Assembly (NCBI GenBank): GCA_032718475.1
Contig: JAUCBJ010003190.1
Span: forward strand, 1 to 49,892
Direction: 5' to 3'
Source of the DNA: Nemertoderma westbladi
Taxonomy: Eukaryota; Xenacoelomorpha; Nemertodermatida; Nemertodermatidae
Length of the DNA stretch: 49,892 nucleotides
Below are positions 18,092 through 33,600 of the stretch, piece after piece; position 1 is the stretch's first letter; every line of letters begins with the position of its first letter. Both the position numbers and the translations under genes were made by a program. The notes beneath the pieces are model-generated. The model was not told the DNA's origin. It did no database searches and worked only from the letters and a program-made list of their open reading frames with translations.

Positions 18092-19446
18092 ATGATGCGT
18101 TTCATAAAACTATTGAGTAACCGATCATCAGTGAAATGTAATTGTCACCTCCGGTCAATGATTCGTTCGTGTCATGTCTCTTCAGGAGCTGTTCTTGAAC
18201 TTTCTAAACTGAATGATCTGATGCAATGCATTCCAATGGTAAACCCAAATAAACCTCCATTGATAAGGTAAGTACCACATTGTATTTTTTTTTCTTAACA
18301 TGCGTTGCTCATTGCAAATATCCCCATGCCCAATGCCCATCAAATCATAATATATAAAATTTATTTTTAAGTTAAATATTTCATATATTATCTTTTTAGA
18401 TGTTTAATTATGATTTTACATTTGACATTTCGATCTTTGGATGATACTAAAACAAAAACAACTGTTTTAAATATAATCGCATTCTCGAAGTAGTAGTCTC
18501 TCAACTCTTAAAAAGTTACAATAGGGGCCTACTCGCTTTAGTTGTGTTCGGATTACAAAACCCCCTATAATAGTAAAGATAGACGCTTGAAAAGCCATAA
18601 ACTATTGTTTAATAATCTTCATCCCCCTTCTAACTCGTACACCAGCTTTAACTTGGGCCCTATCAGAGAATCTATGCCGAGTTTGTTGTTTTGAACTTAT
18701 GTAATTAATTATTTCATTGCAGGTCGGAGCATCCAGCATTATGTGTACCGAAACAGACAGACGATACCGACAGCGTTAGTGTTTCTAACGTTCTTCAAAC
18801 AACCATGCCGGAAGAACAAAGAAAAGTCTTAGAGAAATGGAAAGCGAGAATGATTGTTGAGTTGGGCGAAGGGGGTTTTCTGTCGTACCAGCGTCAGCTA
18901 TTGGACGAGGGCTCCCAACTGCATCGCGCCATCGAGTGTTGGTTAAAGGGATCGCCAATTGCGGACGAGGATTCCGAAACCGGCCACTGGGAGAGTGTAT
19001 CCTGGATGATGGAGGGTCTCTACGGGAGAGGGGTGTACACGGAGTCGTGGTTGCGTCACGATCTCCTAGGTTACCGCGGTATACTGGATTCTGTTGTGAT
19101 TCGAGACGAATCCGCCGTTCTCATCGACTGGAAGACCTCGAGTAAACCGAAACGCAGCATCCACGCTACGTTCGATAATCCCCTACAGTTGGCGGCCTAC
19201 GTCGGGGCTATAAACTGGGACCCAAGGTACCCGGGCGCTGTGTCACAAGGTCTCCTTGTCTACGCGTACAGGGACGGTAGCGTAGCCAGCGCCTTCGAAC
19301 TGTCGCAGGAAGTGTTAGAACGCTATTGGAGGGTTTGGTTGGGTCGTCTGTTTCTTTATTTTAGGGATTTTGCGAGTTTTAATCAGCAGCAGTTGTTATT
19401 CACTCGCCTCAACCATTGGTGGAACTCATTAGGGTATAGGGATTAG
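18092..19446 (+). CDS. MGME1: Mitochondrial genome maintenance exonuclease 1 (two exons: 18092-18267 and 18723-19446)
   Basis: A single-strand DNA exonuclease of the PD-(D/E)XK (RecB-like) family that trims flaps and helps degrade linear mitochondrial DNA. Splicing 18092-18267 to 18723-19446 gives exactly 900 nt, or 299 residues and TAG. Residues 1 to about 35 are rich in Arg, Ser and hydrophobics with no acidic residue (MMRFIKLLSNRSSVKC...), a mitochondrial targeting peptide. The body has LEKWKARMIVELGEGGF, H126 in QLHRAIE, D181 in GILD, D194 and K196 in LIDWKTS, TFDNPLQLAAYVGA with the QxxxY pair Q214 and Y218, and GLLVYAYRDGS. This order matches vertebrate MGME1. The intron splits an Arg codon. 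Exon 2 is GC-richer than exon 1. No canonical AATAAA is seen in the first 250 bp after the stop; ATTAAA at about 19732 is the nearest candidate. Confidence 0.95.
18268..18722 (+). other. MGME1 intron
   Basis: A 455-bp intron starting GTAAGT and ending in a pyrimidine-rich TTTCATTGCAG. It was inferred because joining the flanks restores one MGME1 frame with a targeting peptide, while the intron itself is AT-rich with stops in all frames. Confidence 0.9.
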
Positions 19447-19908
19447 AGTCAAATCAAATCAATCAAATTTAGTGTTTTATTTTATCTTAGTCAAATAATA
19501 TTCGAAACATTTACATTTTGAACATTACTTATTGATTCCCATAACTCTCAATTGAAGTCATTTGAGTTTAAACAAATATTTTATAATATGGCCAAATCTA
19601 TGCCATCCAAGTCCCCTCAGACATGTGGGGGAGGGGGGGGGGGGGGGTCCAAATTTACAATCATCTTTTCATAACCTATTAATTGCCTGCCCCTGAGTTT
19701 TTTTTTCTAAATATATTTATGAAATTTATAAATTAAATCGCAATTTCTAAATTTTTTTAAACTAGTTTAGAAATATTTCTACAACTAAAAATTGGAATAA
19801 GGAAATGTAACAATTTAAATTTTACTCTACAACTTTAAATTCAAAATTTAGTATTACCACCACGTAAACCAACGTCAACTCTAAATCTTGGTCATGCCAT
19901 GTGTAGTG
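19447..19908. other. MGME1 3' flank before the satellite
   Basis: AT-rich, no gene. Contains a G-rich run at 19626-19647 (GTGGGGGAGGG followed by about 14 more G), able to form a G-quadruplex. Around 19740-19775 it has TTCTAAATTTTTTTAAAC...TTTAGAAA, a motif that recurs on the far side of the satellite. Confidence 0.7.
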
Positions 19909-20266
19909 TATGCTAGGACATACTAACTAGTACTAACTAGTAACTACAAATGTGTATGCTAGAACATACTAACTAGTACTAACTAGTAACTACAAATGTG
20001 TATGCTAGAACATACTAACTAGTACTAACTAGTAACTACAAATGTGTATGCTAGAACATACTAACTAGTAACTACAAATGTGTATGCTAGAACATACTAA
20101 CTAGTACTAACTAGTAACTACAAATGTGTATGCTAGAACATACTAACTAGTACTAACTAGTAACTACAAATGTGTATGCTAGAACATACTAACTAGTACT
20201 AACTAGTAACTACAAATGTGTATGCTAGAACATACTAACTAGTACTAACTAGTAACTACAAATGTG

Positions 20267-20898
20267 TATGCTAGAACATACTAACTAGTAACTACAAATG
20301 TGTATGCTAGAACATACTAACTAGTAACTACAAATGTGTATGCTAGAACATACTAACTAGTAACTACAAATGTGTATGCTAGAACATACTAACTAGTAAC
20401 TACAAATGTGTATGCTAGAACATACTAACTAGTAACTACAAATGTGTATGCTAGAACATACTAACTAGTAACTACAAATGTGTATGCTAGAACATACTAA
20501 CTAGTAACTACAAATGTGTATGCTAGAACATACTAACTAGTACTAACTAGTAATTACAAATGTGTATGCTAGAACATACTAACTAGTAACTACAAATGTG
20601 TATGCTAGAACATACTAACTAGTAACTACAAATGTGTATGCTAGAACATACTAACTAGTAACTACAAATGTGTATGCTAGAACATACTAACTAGTAACTA
20701 CAAATGTGTATGCTAGAACATACTAACTAGTAACTACAAATGTGTATGCTAGAACATACTAACTAGTAACTACAAATGTGTATGCTAGAACATACTAACT
20801 AGTAACTACAAATGTGTATGCTAGAACATACTAACTAGTAACTACAAATGTGTATGCTAGAACATACTAACTAGTACTAACTAGTAATTACAAATGTG
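20267..20898. repeat. Short-unit domain with an S8-L higher-order repeat
   Basis: Seven consecutive 36-bp units (20267-20518), then one 46-bp unit ending AATTAC, then eight 36-bp units, then another 46-bp unit ending AATTAC. The marked 46-bp units are 334 bp apart (46 + 8x36), a higher-order period. Confidence 0.9.
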
Positions 20899-20970
20899 TA
20901 TGCTAGAACATACTAACTAGTAACTACAAATGTGTATGCTAGGACATACTAACTAGTACTAACTAGTAAT

Positions 20971-23900
20971 TACAAATGTGTATGCTAGAACATACTAACT
21001 AGTACTAACTAGTAACTACAAATGTGTATGCTAGAACATACTAACTAGTAACTACAAATGTGTATGCTAGAACATACTAACTAGTAACTACAAATGTGTA
21101 TGCTAGGACATACTAACTAGTACTAACTAGTAACTACAAATGTTTATGCTAGAACATACTAACTAGTAATTACAAATGTGTATGCTAGAACATACTAACT
21201 AGTACTAACTAGTAACTACAAATGTGTATGCTAGAACATACTAACTAGTAACTACAAATGTGTATGCTAGAACATACTAACTAGTAACTACAAATGTGTA
21301 TGCTAGGACATACTTACTAGTACTAACTATTAACTACAAATGTGTATGTTAGAACATACTAACTAGTAACTACAAATGTGTATGCTAGAACATACTAACT
21401 AGTACTAACTAGTAACTACAAATGTGTATGCTAGAACATACTAACTAGTAACTACAAATGTGTATGCTAGAACATACTAACTAGTAACTACAAATGTGTA
21501 TGCTAGAACATACTAACTAGTACTAACTAGTAACTACAAATGTGTATGCTAGAACATACTAACTAGTAACTACAAATGTGTATGCTAGAACATACTAACT
21601 AGTAACTACAAATGTGTATGCTAGGACATACTTACTAGTACTAACTATTAACTACAAATGTGTATGTTAGAACATACTAACTAGTAACTACAAATGTGTA
21701 TGCTAGAACATACTAACTAGTACTAACTAGTAACTACAAATGTGTATGCTAGAACATACTAACTAGTAACTACAAATGTGTATGCTAGAACATACTAACT
21801 AGTAACTACAAATGTGTATGCTAGAACATACTAACTAGTACTAACTATTAACTACAAATGTGTATGCTAGAACATACTAACTAGTACTAACTAGTAACTA
21901 CAAATGTGTATGCTAGAACATACTAACTAGTAACTACAAATGTGTATGCTAGAACATACTAACTAGTACTAACTAGTAACTACAAATGTGTATGCTAGAA
22001 CATACTAACTAGTAACTACAAATGTGTATGCTAGAACATACTAACTAGTAACTACAAATGTGTATGCTAGAACATACTAACTAGTACTAACTAGTAACTA
22101 CAAATGTGTATGCTAGAACATACTAACTAGTAACTACAAATGTGTATGCTAGAACATACTAACTAGTAACTACAAATGTGTATGCTAGAACATACTAACT
22201 AGTACTAACTAGTAACTACAAATGTGTATGCTAGAACATACTAACTAGTACTAACTAGTAACTACAAATGTGTATGCTAGAACATACTAACTAGTAATTA
22301 CAAATGTGTATGCTAGAGCATACTAACTAGTACTAACAAGTAACTACAAATGTGTATGCTAGAACATACTAACTAGTACTAACTAGTAACTACAAATGTG
22401 TATGCTAGAACATACTAACTAGTAACTACAAATGTGTATGCTAGAACATACTAACTAGTACTCTAACTAGTAACTACAAATGTGTATGCTAGAACATACT
22501 AACTAGTAATTACAAATGTGTATGCTAGAGCATACTAACTAGTACTAACAAGTAACTACAAATGTGTATGCTAGAACATACTAACTAGTACTAACTAGTA
22601 ACTACAAATGTGTATGCTAGAACATACTAACTAGTAATTACAAATGTGTATGCTAGAGCATACTAACTAGTACTAACAAGTAACTACAAATGTGTATGCT
22701 AGAACATACTAACTAGTACTAACTAGTAACTACAAATGTGTATGCTAGAACATACTAACTAGTACTAACTAGTAACTACAAATGTGTATGCTAGAGCATA
22801 CTAACTAGTACTAACAAGTAACTACAAATGTGTATGCTAGAACATACTAACTAGTACTAACTAGTAACTACAAATGTGTATGCTAGAACATACTAACTAG
22901 TAATTACAAATGTGTATGCTAGAGCATACTAACTAGTACTAACAAGTAACTACAAATGTGTATGCTAGAGCATACTAACTAGTACTAACAAGTAACTACA
23001 AATGTGTATGCTAGAACATACTAACTAGTACTAACTAGTAACTACAAATGTGTATGCTAGAGCATACTAACTAGTACTAACTAGTAACTACAAATGTGTA
23101 TGCTAGAACATACTAACTAGTACTAACTATTAACTACAAATGTGTATGTTAGAACATACTAACTAGTAACTACAAATGTGTATGCTAGAACATACTAACT
23201 AGTACTAACAAGTAACTACAAATGTGTATGCTAGAACATACTAACTAGTACTAACTAGTAACTACAAATGTGTATGCTAGAACATACTAACTAGTAATTA
23301 CAAATGTGTATGCTAGAGCATACTAACTAGTACTAACAAGTAACTACAAATGTGTATGCTAGAACATACTAACTAGTACTAACTAGTAACTACAAATGTG
23401 TATGCTAGAGCATACTAACTAGTACTAACTAGTAACTACAAATGTGTATGCTAGAACATACTAACTAGTACTAACTAGTAACTACAAATGTGTATGCTAG
23501 AACATACTAACTAGTAATTACAAATGTGTATGCTAGAGCATACTAACTAGTACTAACTAGTAACTACAAATGTGTATGCTAGAACATACTAACTAGTAAT
23601 TACAAATGTGTATGCTAGAACATACTAACTAGTACTAACTAGTAACTACAAATGTGTATGCTAGAACATACTAACTAGTAATTACAAATGTGTATGCTAG
23701 AACATACTAACTAGTACTAACTAGTAACTACAAATGTGTATGCTAGAACATACTAACTAGTAATTACAAATGTGTATGCTAGAGCATACTAACTAGTACT
23801 AACTAGTAACTACAAATGTGTATGCTAGAACATACTAACTAGTACTAACTAGTAACTACAAATGTGTATGCTAGAACATACTAACTAGTAATTACAAATG

Positions 23901-24230
23901 TGTATGCTAGAGCATACTAACTAGTACTAACAAGTAACTACAAATGTGTATGCTAGAACATACTAACTAGTACTAACTAGTAACTACAAATGTGTATGCT
24001 AGAACATACTAACTAGTAATTACAAATGTGTATGCTAGAGCATACTAACTAGTACTAACTAGTAACTACAAATGTGTATGCTAGAACATACTAACTAGTA
24101 CTAACTAGTAACTACAAATGTGTATGCTAGAACATACTAACAAGTAACTACAAATGTGTATGCTAGAACATACTAACTAGTACTAACTAGTAACTACAAA
24201 TGTGTATGCTAGAACATACTAACAAGTAAC
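20971..24230. repeat. Macro-repeat copy 1 within the satellite
   Basis: About 3.26 kb whose first 1.3 kb (20971 to about 22295) recurs base for base, as far as I can follow, at 24231 to about 25555. Rare markers recur at the same offset, including TGTTTATGCT at 21141 and 24401 and CTAGGACATACTT at 21303 and 24563. Confidence 0.85.
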
Positions 24231-27200
24231 TACAAATGTGTATGCTAGAACATACTAACTAGTACTAACTAGTAACTACAAATGTGTATGCTAGAACATA
24301 CTAACTAGTAACTACAAATGTGTATGCTAGAACATACTAACTAGTAACTACAAATGTGTATGCTAGGACATACTAACTAGTACTAACTAGTAACTACAAA
24401 TGTTTATGCTAGAACATACTAACTAGTAATTACAAATGTGTATGCTAGAACATACTAACTAGTACTAACTAGTAACTACAAATGTGTATGCTAGAACATA
24501 CTAACTAGTAACTACAAATGTGTATGCTAGAACATACTAACTAGTAACTACAAATGTGTATGCTAGGACATACTTACTAGTACTAACTATTAACTACAAA
24601 TGTGTATGTTAGAACATACTAACTAGTAACTACAAATGTGTATGCTAGAACATACTAACTAGTACTAACTAGTAACTACAAATGTGTATGCTAGAACATA
24701 CTAACTAGTAACTACAAATGTGTATGCTAGAACATACTAACTAGTAACTACAAATGTGTATGCTAGAACATACTAACTAGTACTAACTAGTAACTACAAA
24801 TGTGTATGCTAGAACATACTAACTAGTAACTACAAATGTGTATGCTAGAACATACTAACTAGTAACTACAAATGTGTATGCTAGGACATACTTACTAGTA
24901 CTAACTATTAACTACAAATGTGTATGTTAGAACATACTAACTAGTAACTACAAATGTGTATGCTAGAACATACTAACTAGTACTAACTAGTAACTACAAA
25001 TGTGTATGCTAGAACATACTAACTAGTAACTACAAATGTGTATGCTAGAACATACTAACTAGTAACTACAAATGTGTATGCTAGAACATACTAACTAGTA
25101 CTAACTATTAACTACAAATGTGTATGCTAGAACATACTAACTAGTACTAACTAGTAACTACAAATGTGTATGCTAGAACATACTAACTAGTAACTACAAA
25201 TGTGTATGCTAGAACATACTAACTAGTACTAACTAGTAACTACAAATGTGTATGCTAGAACATACTAACTAGTAACTACAAATGTGTATGCTAGAACATA
25301 CTAACTAGTAACTACAAATGTGTATGCTAGAACATACTAACTAGTACTAACTAGTAACTACAAATGTGTATGCTAGAACATACTAACTAGTAACTACAAA
25401 TGTGTATGCTAGAACATACTAACTAGTAACTACAAATGTGTATGCTAGAACATACTAACTAGTACTAACTAGTAACTACAAATGTGTATGCTAGAACATA
25501 CTAACTAGTACTAACTAGTAACTACAAATGTGTATGCTAGAACATACTAACTAGTACTAACTAGTAACTACAAATGTGTATGCTAGAACATACTAACAAG
25601 TAACTACAAATGTGTATGCTAGAACATACTAACTAGTACTAACTAGTAACTACAAATGTGTATGCTAGAACATACTAACTAGTAATTACAAATGTGTATG
25701 CTAGAGCATACTAACTAGTACTAACAAGTAACTACAAATGTGTATGCTAGAACATACTAACTAGTACTAACTAGTAACTACAAATGTGTATGCTAGAACA
25801 TACTAACTAGTAATTACAAATGTGTATGCTAGAGCATACTAACTAGTACTAACAAGTAACTACAAATGTGTATGCTAGAACATACTAACTAGTACTAACT
25901 AGTAACTACAAATGTGTATGCTAGAACATACTAACTAGTAATTACAAATGTGTATGCTAGAGCATACTAACTAGTACTAACTAGTAATTACAAATGTGTA
26001 TGCTAGAACATACTAACTAGTACTAACTAGTAACTACAAATGTGTATGCTAGAACATACTAACTAGTAATTACAAATGTGTATGCTAGAGCATACTAACT
26101 AGTACTAACTAGTAACTACAAATGTGTATGCTAGAACATACTAACTAGTACTAACTAGTAACTACAAATGTGTATGCTAGAACATACTAACTAGTAATTA
26201 CAAATGTGTATGCTAGAGCATACTAACTAGTACTAACAAGTAACTACAAATGTGTATGCTAGAACATACTAACTAGTACTAACTAGTAACTACAAATGTG
26301 TATGCTAGAACATACTAACTAGTAATTACAAATGTGTATGCTAGAGCATACTAACTAGTACTAACTAGTAACTACAAATGTGTATGCTAGAACATACTAA
26401 CTAGTAATTACAAATGTGTATGCTAGAGCATACTAACTAGTACTAACTAGTAACTACAAATGTGTATGCTAGAGCATACTAACTAGTACTAACTAGTAAC
26501 TACAAATGTGTATGCTAGAACATACTAACTAGTACTAACTATTAACTACAAATGTGTATGCTAGAGCATACTAACTAGTACTAACAAGTAACTACAAATG
26601 TGTATGCTAGAACATACTAACTAGTACTAACTAGTAACTACAAATGTGTATGCTAGAACATACTAACTAGTAATTACAAATGTGTATGCTAGAGCATACT
26701 AACTAGTACTAACAAGTAACTACAAATGTGTATGCTAGAGCATACTAACTAGTACTAACAAGTAACTACAAATGTGTATGCTAGAACATACTAACTAGTA
26801 CTAACTAGTAACTACAAATGTGTATGCTAGAGCATACTAACTAGTACTAACTAGTAACTACAAATGTGTATGCTAGAACATACTAACTAGTACTAACTAT
26901 TAACTACAAATGTGTATGTTAGAACATACTAACTAGTAACTACAAATGTGTATGCTAGAACATACTAACTAGTACTAACAAGTAACTACAAATGTGTATG
27001 CTAGAACATACTAACTAGTACTAACAAGTAACTACAAATGTGTATGCTAGAGCATACTAACTAGTACTAACAAGTAACTACAAATGTGTATGCTAGAACA
27101 TACTAACTAGTACTAACTAGTAACTACAAATGTGTATGCTAGAACATACTAACTAGTAATTACAAATGTGTATGCTAGAGCATACTAACTAGTACTAACT

Positions 27201-27600
27201 AGTAACTACAAATGTGTATGCTAGAGCATACTAACTAGTACTAACTAGTAACTACAAATGTGTATGCTAGAACATACTAACTAGTACTAACTATTAACTA
27301 CAAATGTGTATGCTAGAGCATACTAACTAGTACTAACAAGTAACTACAAATGTGTATGCTAGAACATACTAACTAGTACTAACTAGTAACTACAAATGTG
27401 TATGCTAGAACATACTAACTAGTAATTACAAATGTGTATGCTAGAGCATACTAACTAGTACTAACAAGTAACTACAAATGTGTATGCTAGAGCATACTAA
27501 CTAGTACTAACAAGTAACTACAAATGTGTATGCTAGAACATACTAACTAGTACTAACTAGTAACTACAAATGTGTATGCTAGAGCATACTAACTAGTACT
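24231..27600. repeat. Macro-repeat copy 2 within the satellite
   Basis: Directly follows copy 1. The offset is 3,260 bp over the first 1.3 kb, then 3,388 and later about 3,770 bp as whole units are gained or lost. The right edge is approximate. Confidence 0.7.
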
Positions 27601-30600
27601 AACTAGTAACTACAAATGTGTATGCTAGAACATACTAACTAGTACTAACTATTAACTACAAATGTGTATGTTAGAACATACTAACTAGTAACTACAAATG
27701 TGTATGCTAGAACATACTAACTAGTACTAACAAGTAACTACAAATGTGTATGCTAGAACATACTAACTAGTACTAACTATTAACTACAAATGTGTATGTT
27801 AGAACATACTAACTAGTAACTACAAATGTGTATGCTAGAACATACTAACTAGTACTAACAAGTAACTACAAATGTGTATGCTAGAACATACTAACTAGTA
27901 CTAACTAGTAACTACAAATGTGTATGCTAGAACATACTAACTAGTAATTACAAATGTGTATGCTAGAACATACTAACTAGTACTAACAAGTAACTACAAA
28001 TGTGTATGCTAGAACATACTAACTAGTACTAACTAGTAACTACAAATGTGTATGCTAGAGCATACTAACTAGTACTAACTAGTAACTACAAATGTGTATG
28101 CTAGAACATACTAACTAGTACTAACTATTAACTACAAATGTGTATGCTAGAACATACTAACTAGTACTAACTAGTAACTACAAATGTGTATGCTAGAACA
28201 TACTAACTAGTAATTACAAATGTGTATGCTAGAGCATACTAACTAGTACTAACAAGTAACTACAAATGTGTATGCTAGAACATACTAACTAGTACTAACT
28301 AGTAACTACAAATGTGTATGCTAGAACATACTAACTAGTACTAACTAGTAACTACAAATGTGTATGCTAGAGCATACTAACTAGTACTAACTAGTAACTA
28401 CAAATGTGTATGCTAGAACATACTAACTAGTACTAACTATTAACTACAAATGTGTATGCTAGAACATACTAACTAGTAACTACAAATGTGTATGCTAGAA
28501 CATACTAACTAGTACTAACTAGTAACTACAAATGTGTATGCTAGAACATACTAACTAGTACTAACTAGTAACTACAAATGTGTATGCTAGAGCATACTAA
28601 CTAGTACTAACTAGTAACTACAAATGTGTATGCTAGAACATACTAACTAGTACTAACTATTAACTACAAATGTGTATGTTAGAACATACTAACTAGTAAT
28701 TACAAATGTGTATGTTAGAACATACTAACTAGTAATTACAAATGTGTATGCTAGAACATACTAACTAGTACTAACTATTAACTACAAATGTGTATGCTAG
28801 AACATACTAACTAGTAACTACAAATGTGTATGCTAGAACATACTAACTAGTACTAACTAGTAACTACAAATGTGTATGCTAGAACATACTAACTAGTACT
28901 AACTAGTAACTACAAATGTGTATGCTAGAACATACTAACTAGTAACTACAAATGTGTATGCTAGAACATACTAACTAGTAATTACAAATGTGTATGCTAG
29001 AGCATACTAACTAGTACTAACTAGTAACTACAAATGTGTATGCTAGAACATACTAACTAGTACTAACTAGTAACTACAAATGTGTATGCTAGAACATACT
29101 AACTAGTAACTACAAATGTGTATGCTAGAACATACTAACTAGTACTAACTAGTAACTACAAATGTGTATGCTAGAACATACTAACTAGTACTAACTAGTA
29201 ACTACAAATGTGTATGCTAGAACATACTAACTAGTAACTACAAATGTGTATGCTAGAACATACTAACTAGTACTAACTAGTAACTACAAATGTGTATGCT
29301 AGAACATACTAACTAGTACTAACTAGTAACTACAAATGTGTATGCTAGAGCATACTAACTAGTACTAACTAGTAACTACAAATGTGTATGCTAGAACATA
29401 CTAACTAGTACTAACTATTAACTACAAATGTGTATGCTAGAACATACTAACTAGTACTAACTAGTAACTACAAATGTGTATGCTAGAACATACTAACTAG
29501 TAATTACAAATGTGTATGCTAGAGCATACTAACTAGTACTAACAAGTAACTACAAATGTGTATGCTAGAACATACTAACTAGTACTAACTAGTAACTACA
29601 AATGTGTATGCTAGAACATACTAACTAGTACTAACTAGTAACTACAAATGTGTATGCTAGAGCATACTAACTAGTACTAACTAGTAACTACAAATGTGTA
29701 TGCTAGAACATACTAACTAGTACTAACTATTAACTACAAATGTGTATGCTAGAACATACTAACTAGTAACTACAAATGTGTATGCTAGAACATACTAACT
29801 AGTACTAACTAGTAACTACAAATGTGTATGCTAGAACATACTAACTAGTACTAACTAGTAACTACAAATGTGTATGCTAGAGCATACTAACTAGTACTAA
29901 CTAGTAACTACAAATGTGTATGCTAGAACATACTAACTAGTACTAACTATTAACTACAAATGTGTATGTTAGAACATACTAACTAGTAATTACAAATGTG
30001 TATGCTAGAACATACTAACTAGTAACTTACAAATGTGTATGCTAGAACATACTAACTAGTACTAACTATTAACTACAAATGTGTATGTTAGAACATACTA
30101 ACTAGTAACTACAAATGTGTATGCTAGAACATACTAACTAGTACTAACTAGTAACTACAAATGTGTATGCTAGAACATACTAACTAGTAACTACAAATGT
30201 GTATGCTAGAACATACTAACTAGTAATTACAAATGTGTATGCTAGAGCATACTAACTAGTACTAACTAGTAACTACAAATGTGTATGCTAGAACATACTA
30301 ACTAGTACTAACTAGTAACTACAAATGTGTATGCTAGAACATACTAACTAGTAACTACAAATGTGTATGCTAGAACATACTAACTAGTAATTACAAATGT
30401 GTATGCTAGAACATACTAACTAGTACTAACTAGTAACTACAAATGTGTATGCTAGAACATACTAACTAGTAACTACAAATGTGTATGCTAGAACATACTA
30501 ACTAGTAATTACAAATGTGTATGCTAGAACATACTAACTAGTACTAACTAGTAACTACAAATGTGTATGCTAGAACATACTAACTAGTAACTACAAATGT

Positions 30601-33600
30601 GTATGCTAGAACATACTAACTAGTAATTACAAATGTGTATGCTAGAACATACTAACTAGTACTAACTAGTAACTACAAATGTGTATGCTAGAGCATACTA
30701 ACTAGTACTAACTAGTAACTACAAATGTGTATGCTAGAACATACTAACTAGTACTAACTATTAACTACAAATGTGTATGTTAGAACATACTAACTAGTAA
30801 CTACAAATGTGTATGCTAGAACATACTAACTAGTACTAACTAGTAACTACAAATGTGTATGCTAGAACATACTAACTAGTACTAACTAGTAACTACAAAT
30901 GTGTATGCTAGAGCATACTAACTAGTACTAACTAGTAACTACAAATGTGTATGCTAGAGCATACTAACTAGTACTAACTAGTAACTACAAATGTGTATGC
31001 TAGAACATACTAACTAGTAATTACAAATGTGTATGCTAGAGCATACTAACTAGTACTAACAAGTAACTACAAATGTGTATGCTAGAACATACTAACTAGT
31101 ACTAACTAGTAACTACAAATGTGTATGCTAGAGCATACTAACTAGTACTAACTAGTAACTACAAATGTGTATGCTAGAACATACTAACTAGTACTAACTA
31201 TTAACTACAAATGTGTATGTTAGAACATACTAACTAGTAATTACAAATGTGTATGCTAGAGCATACTAACTAGTACTAACTAGTAACTACAAATGTGTAT
31301 GCTAGAACATACTAACTAGTACTAACTAGTAACTACAAATGTGTATGCTAGAACATACTAACTAGTACTAACTAGTAACTACAAATGTGTATGTTAGAAC
31401 ATACTAACTAGTACTAACTAGTAATTACAAATGTGTATGCTAGAGCATACTAACTAGTACTAACAAGTAACTACAAATGTGTATGCTAGAACATACTAAC
31501 TAGTACTAACTAGTAACTACAAATGTGTATGCTAGAACATACTAACTAGTACTAACTATTAACTACAAATGTGTATGTTAGAACATACTAACTAGTAATT
31601 ACAAATGTGTATGCTAGAGCATACTAACTAGTACTAACTAGTAACTACAAATGTGTATGCTAGAACATACTAACTAGTACTAACTATTAACTACAAATGT
31701 GTATGTTAGAACATACTAACTAGTAATTACAAATGTGTATGCTAGAGCATACTAACTAGTACTAACTATTAACTACAAATGTGTATGTTAGAACATACTA
31801 ACTAGTAATTACAAATGTGTATGCTAGAGCATACTAACTAGTACTAACTAGTAACTACAAATGTGTATGCTAGAACATACTAACTAGTACTAACTAGTAA
31901 CTACAAATGTGTATGCTAGAACATACTAACTAGTACTAACTAGTAACTACAAATGTGTATGCTAGAACATACTAACTAGTACTAACTAGTAACTACAAAT
32001 GTGTATGCTAGAGCATACTAACTAGTACTAACTAGTAACTACAAATGTGTATGCTAGAACATACTAACTAGTACTAACTATTAACTACAAATGTGTATGT
32101 TAGAACATACTAACTAGTAATTACAAATGTGTATGCTAGAGCATACTAACTAGTACTAACTAGTAACTACAAATGTGTATGCTAGAACATACTAACTAGT
32201 ACTAACTAGTAACTACAAATGTGTATGCTAGAACATACTAACTAGTACTAACTAGTAACTACAAATGTGTATGTTAGAACATACTAACTAGTACTAACTA
32301 GTAATTACAAATGTGTATGCTAGAGCATACTAACTAGTACTAACAAGTAACTACAAATGTGTATGCTAGAACATACTAACTAGTACTAACTAGTAACTAC
32401 AAATGTGTATGCTAGAACATACTAACTAGTACTAACTAGTAACTACAAATGTGTATGCTAGAGCATACTAACTAGTACTAACTAGTAACTACAAATGTGT
32501 ATGCTAGAACATACTAACTAGTACTAACTAGTAACTACAAATGTGTATGCTAGAACATACTAACTAGTACTAACTAGTAACTACAAATGTGTATGCTAGA
32601 GCATACTAACTAGTACTAACTAGTAACTACAAATGTGTATGCTAGAACATACTAACTAGTACTAACTAGTAACTACAAATGTGTATGCTAGAACATACTA
32701 ACTAGTACTAACTAGTAACTACAAATGTGTATGCTAGAACATACTAACTAGTACTAACTAGTAACTACAAATGTGTATGCTAGAACATACTAACTAGTAA
32801 TTACAAATGTGTATGCTAGAGCATACTAACTAGTACTAACAAGTAACTACAAATGTGTATGCTAGAACATACTAACTAGTACTAACTAGTAACTACAAAT
32901 GTGTATGCTAGAACATACTAACTAGTACTAACTAGTAACTACAAATGTGTATGCTAGAACATACTAACTAGTACTAACTATTAACTACAAATGTGTATGT
33001 TAGAACATACTAACTAGTAATTACAAATGTGTATGCTAGAGCATACTAACTAGTACTAACAAGTAACTACAAATGTGTATGCTAGAACATACTAACTAGT
33101 AATTACAAATGTGTATGCTAGAGCATACTAACTAGTACTAACAAGTAACTACAAATGTGTATGCTAGAACATACTAACTAGTACTAACTAGTAACTACAA
33201 ATGTGTATGCTAGAGCATACTAACTAGTACTAACTAGTAACTACAAATGTGTATGCTAGAACATACTAACTAGTACTAACTATTAACTACAAATGTGTAT
33301 GTTAGAACATACTAACTAGTAATTACAAATGTGTATGCTAGAGCATACTAACTAGTACTAACAAGTAACTACAAATGTGTATGCTAGAACATACTAACTA
33401 GTACTAACTAGTAACTACAAATGTGTATGCTAGAACATACTAACTAGTACTAACTAGTAACTACAAATGTGTATGTTAGAACATACTAACTAGTACTAAC
33501 TAGTAATTACAAATGTGTATGCTAGAGCATACTAACTAGTACTAACAAGTAACTACAAATGTGTATGCTAGAACATACTAACTAGTACTAACTAGTAACT

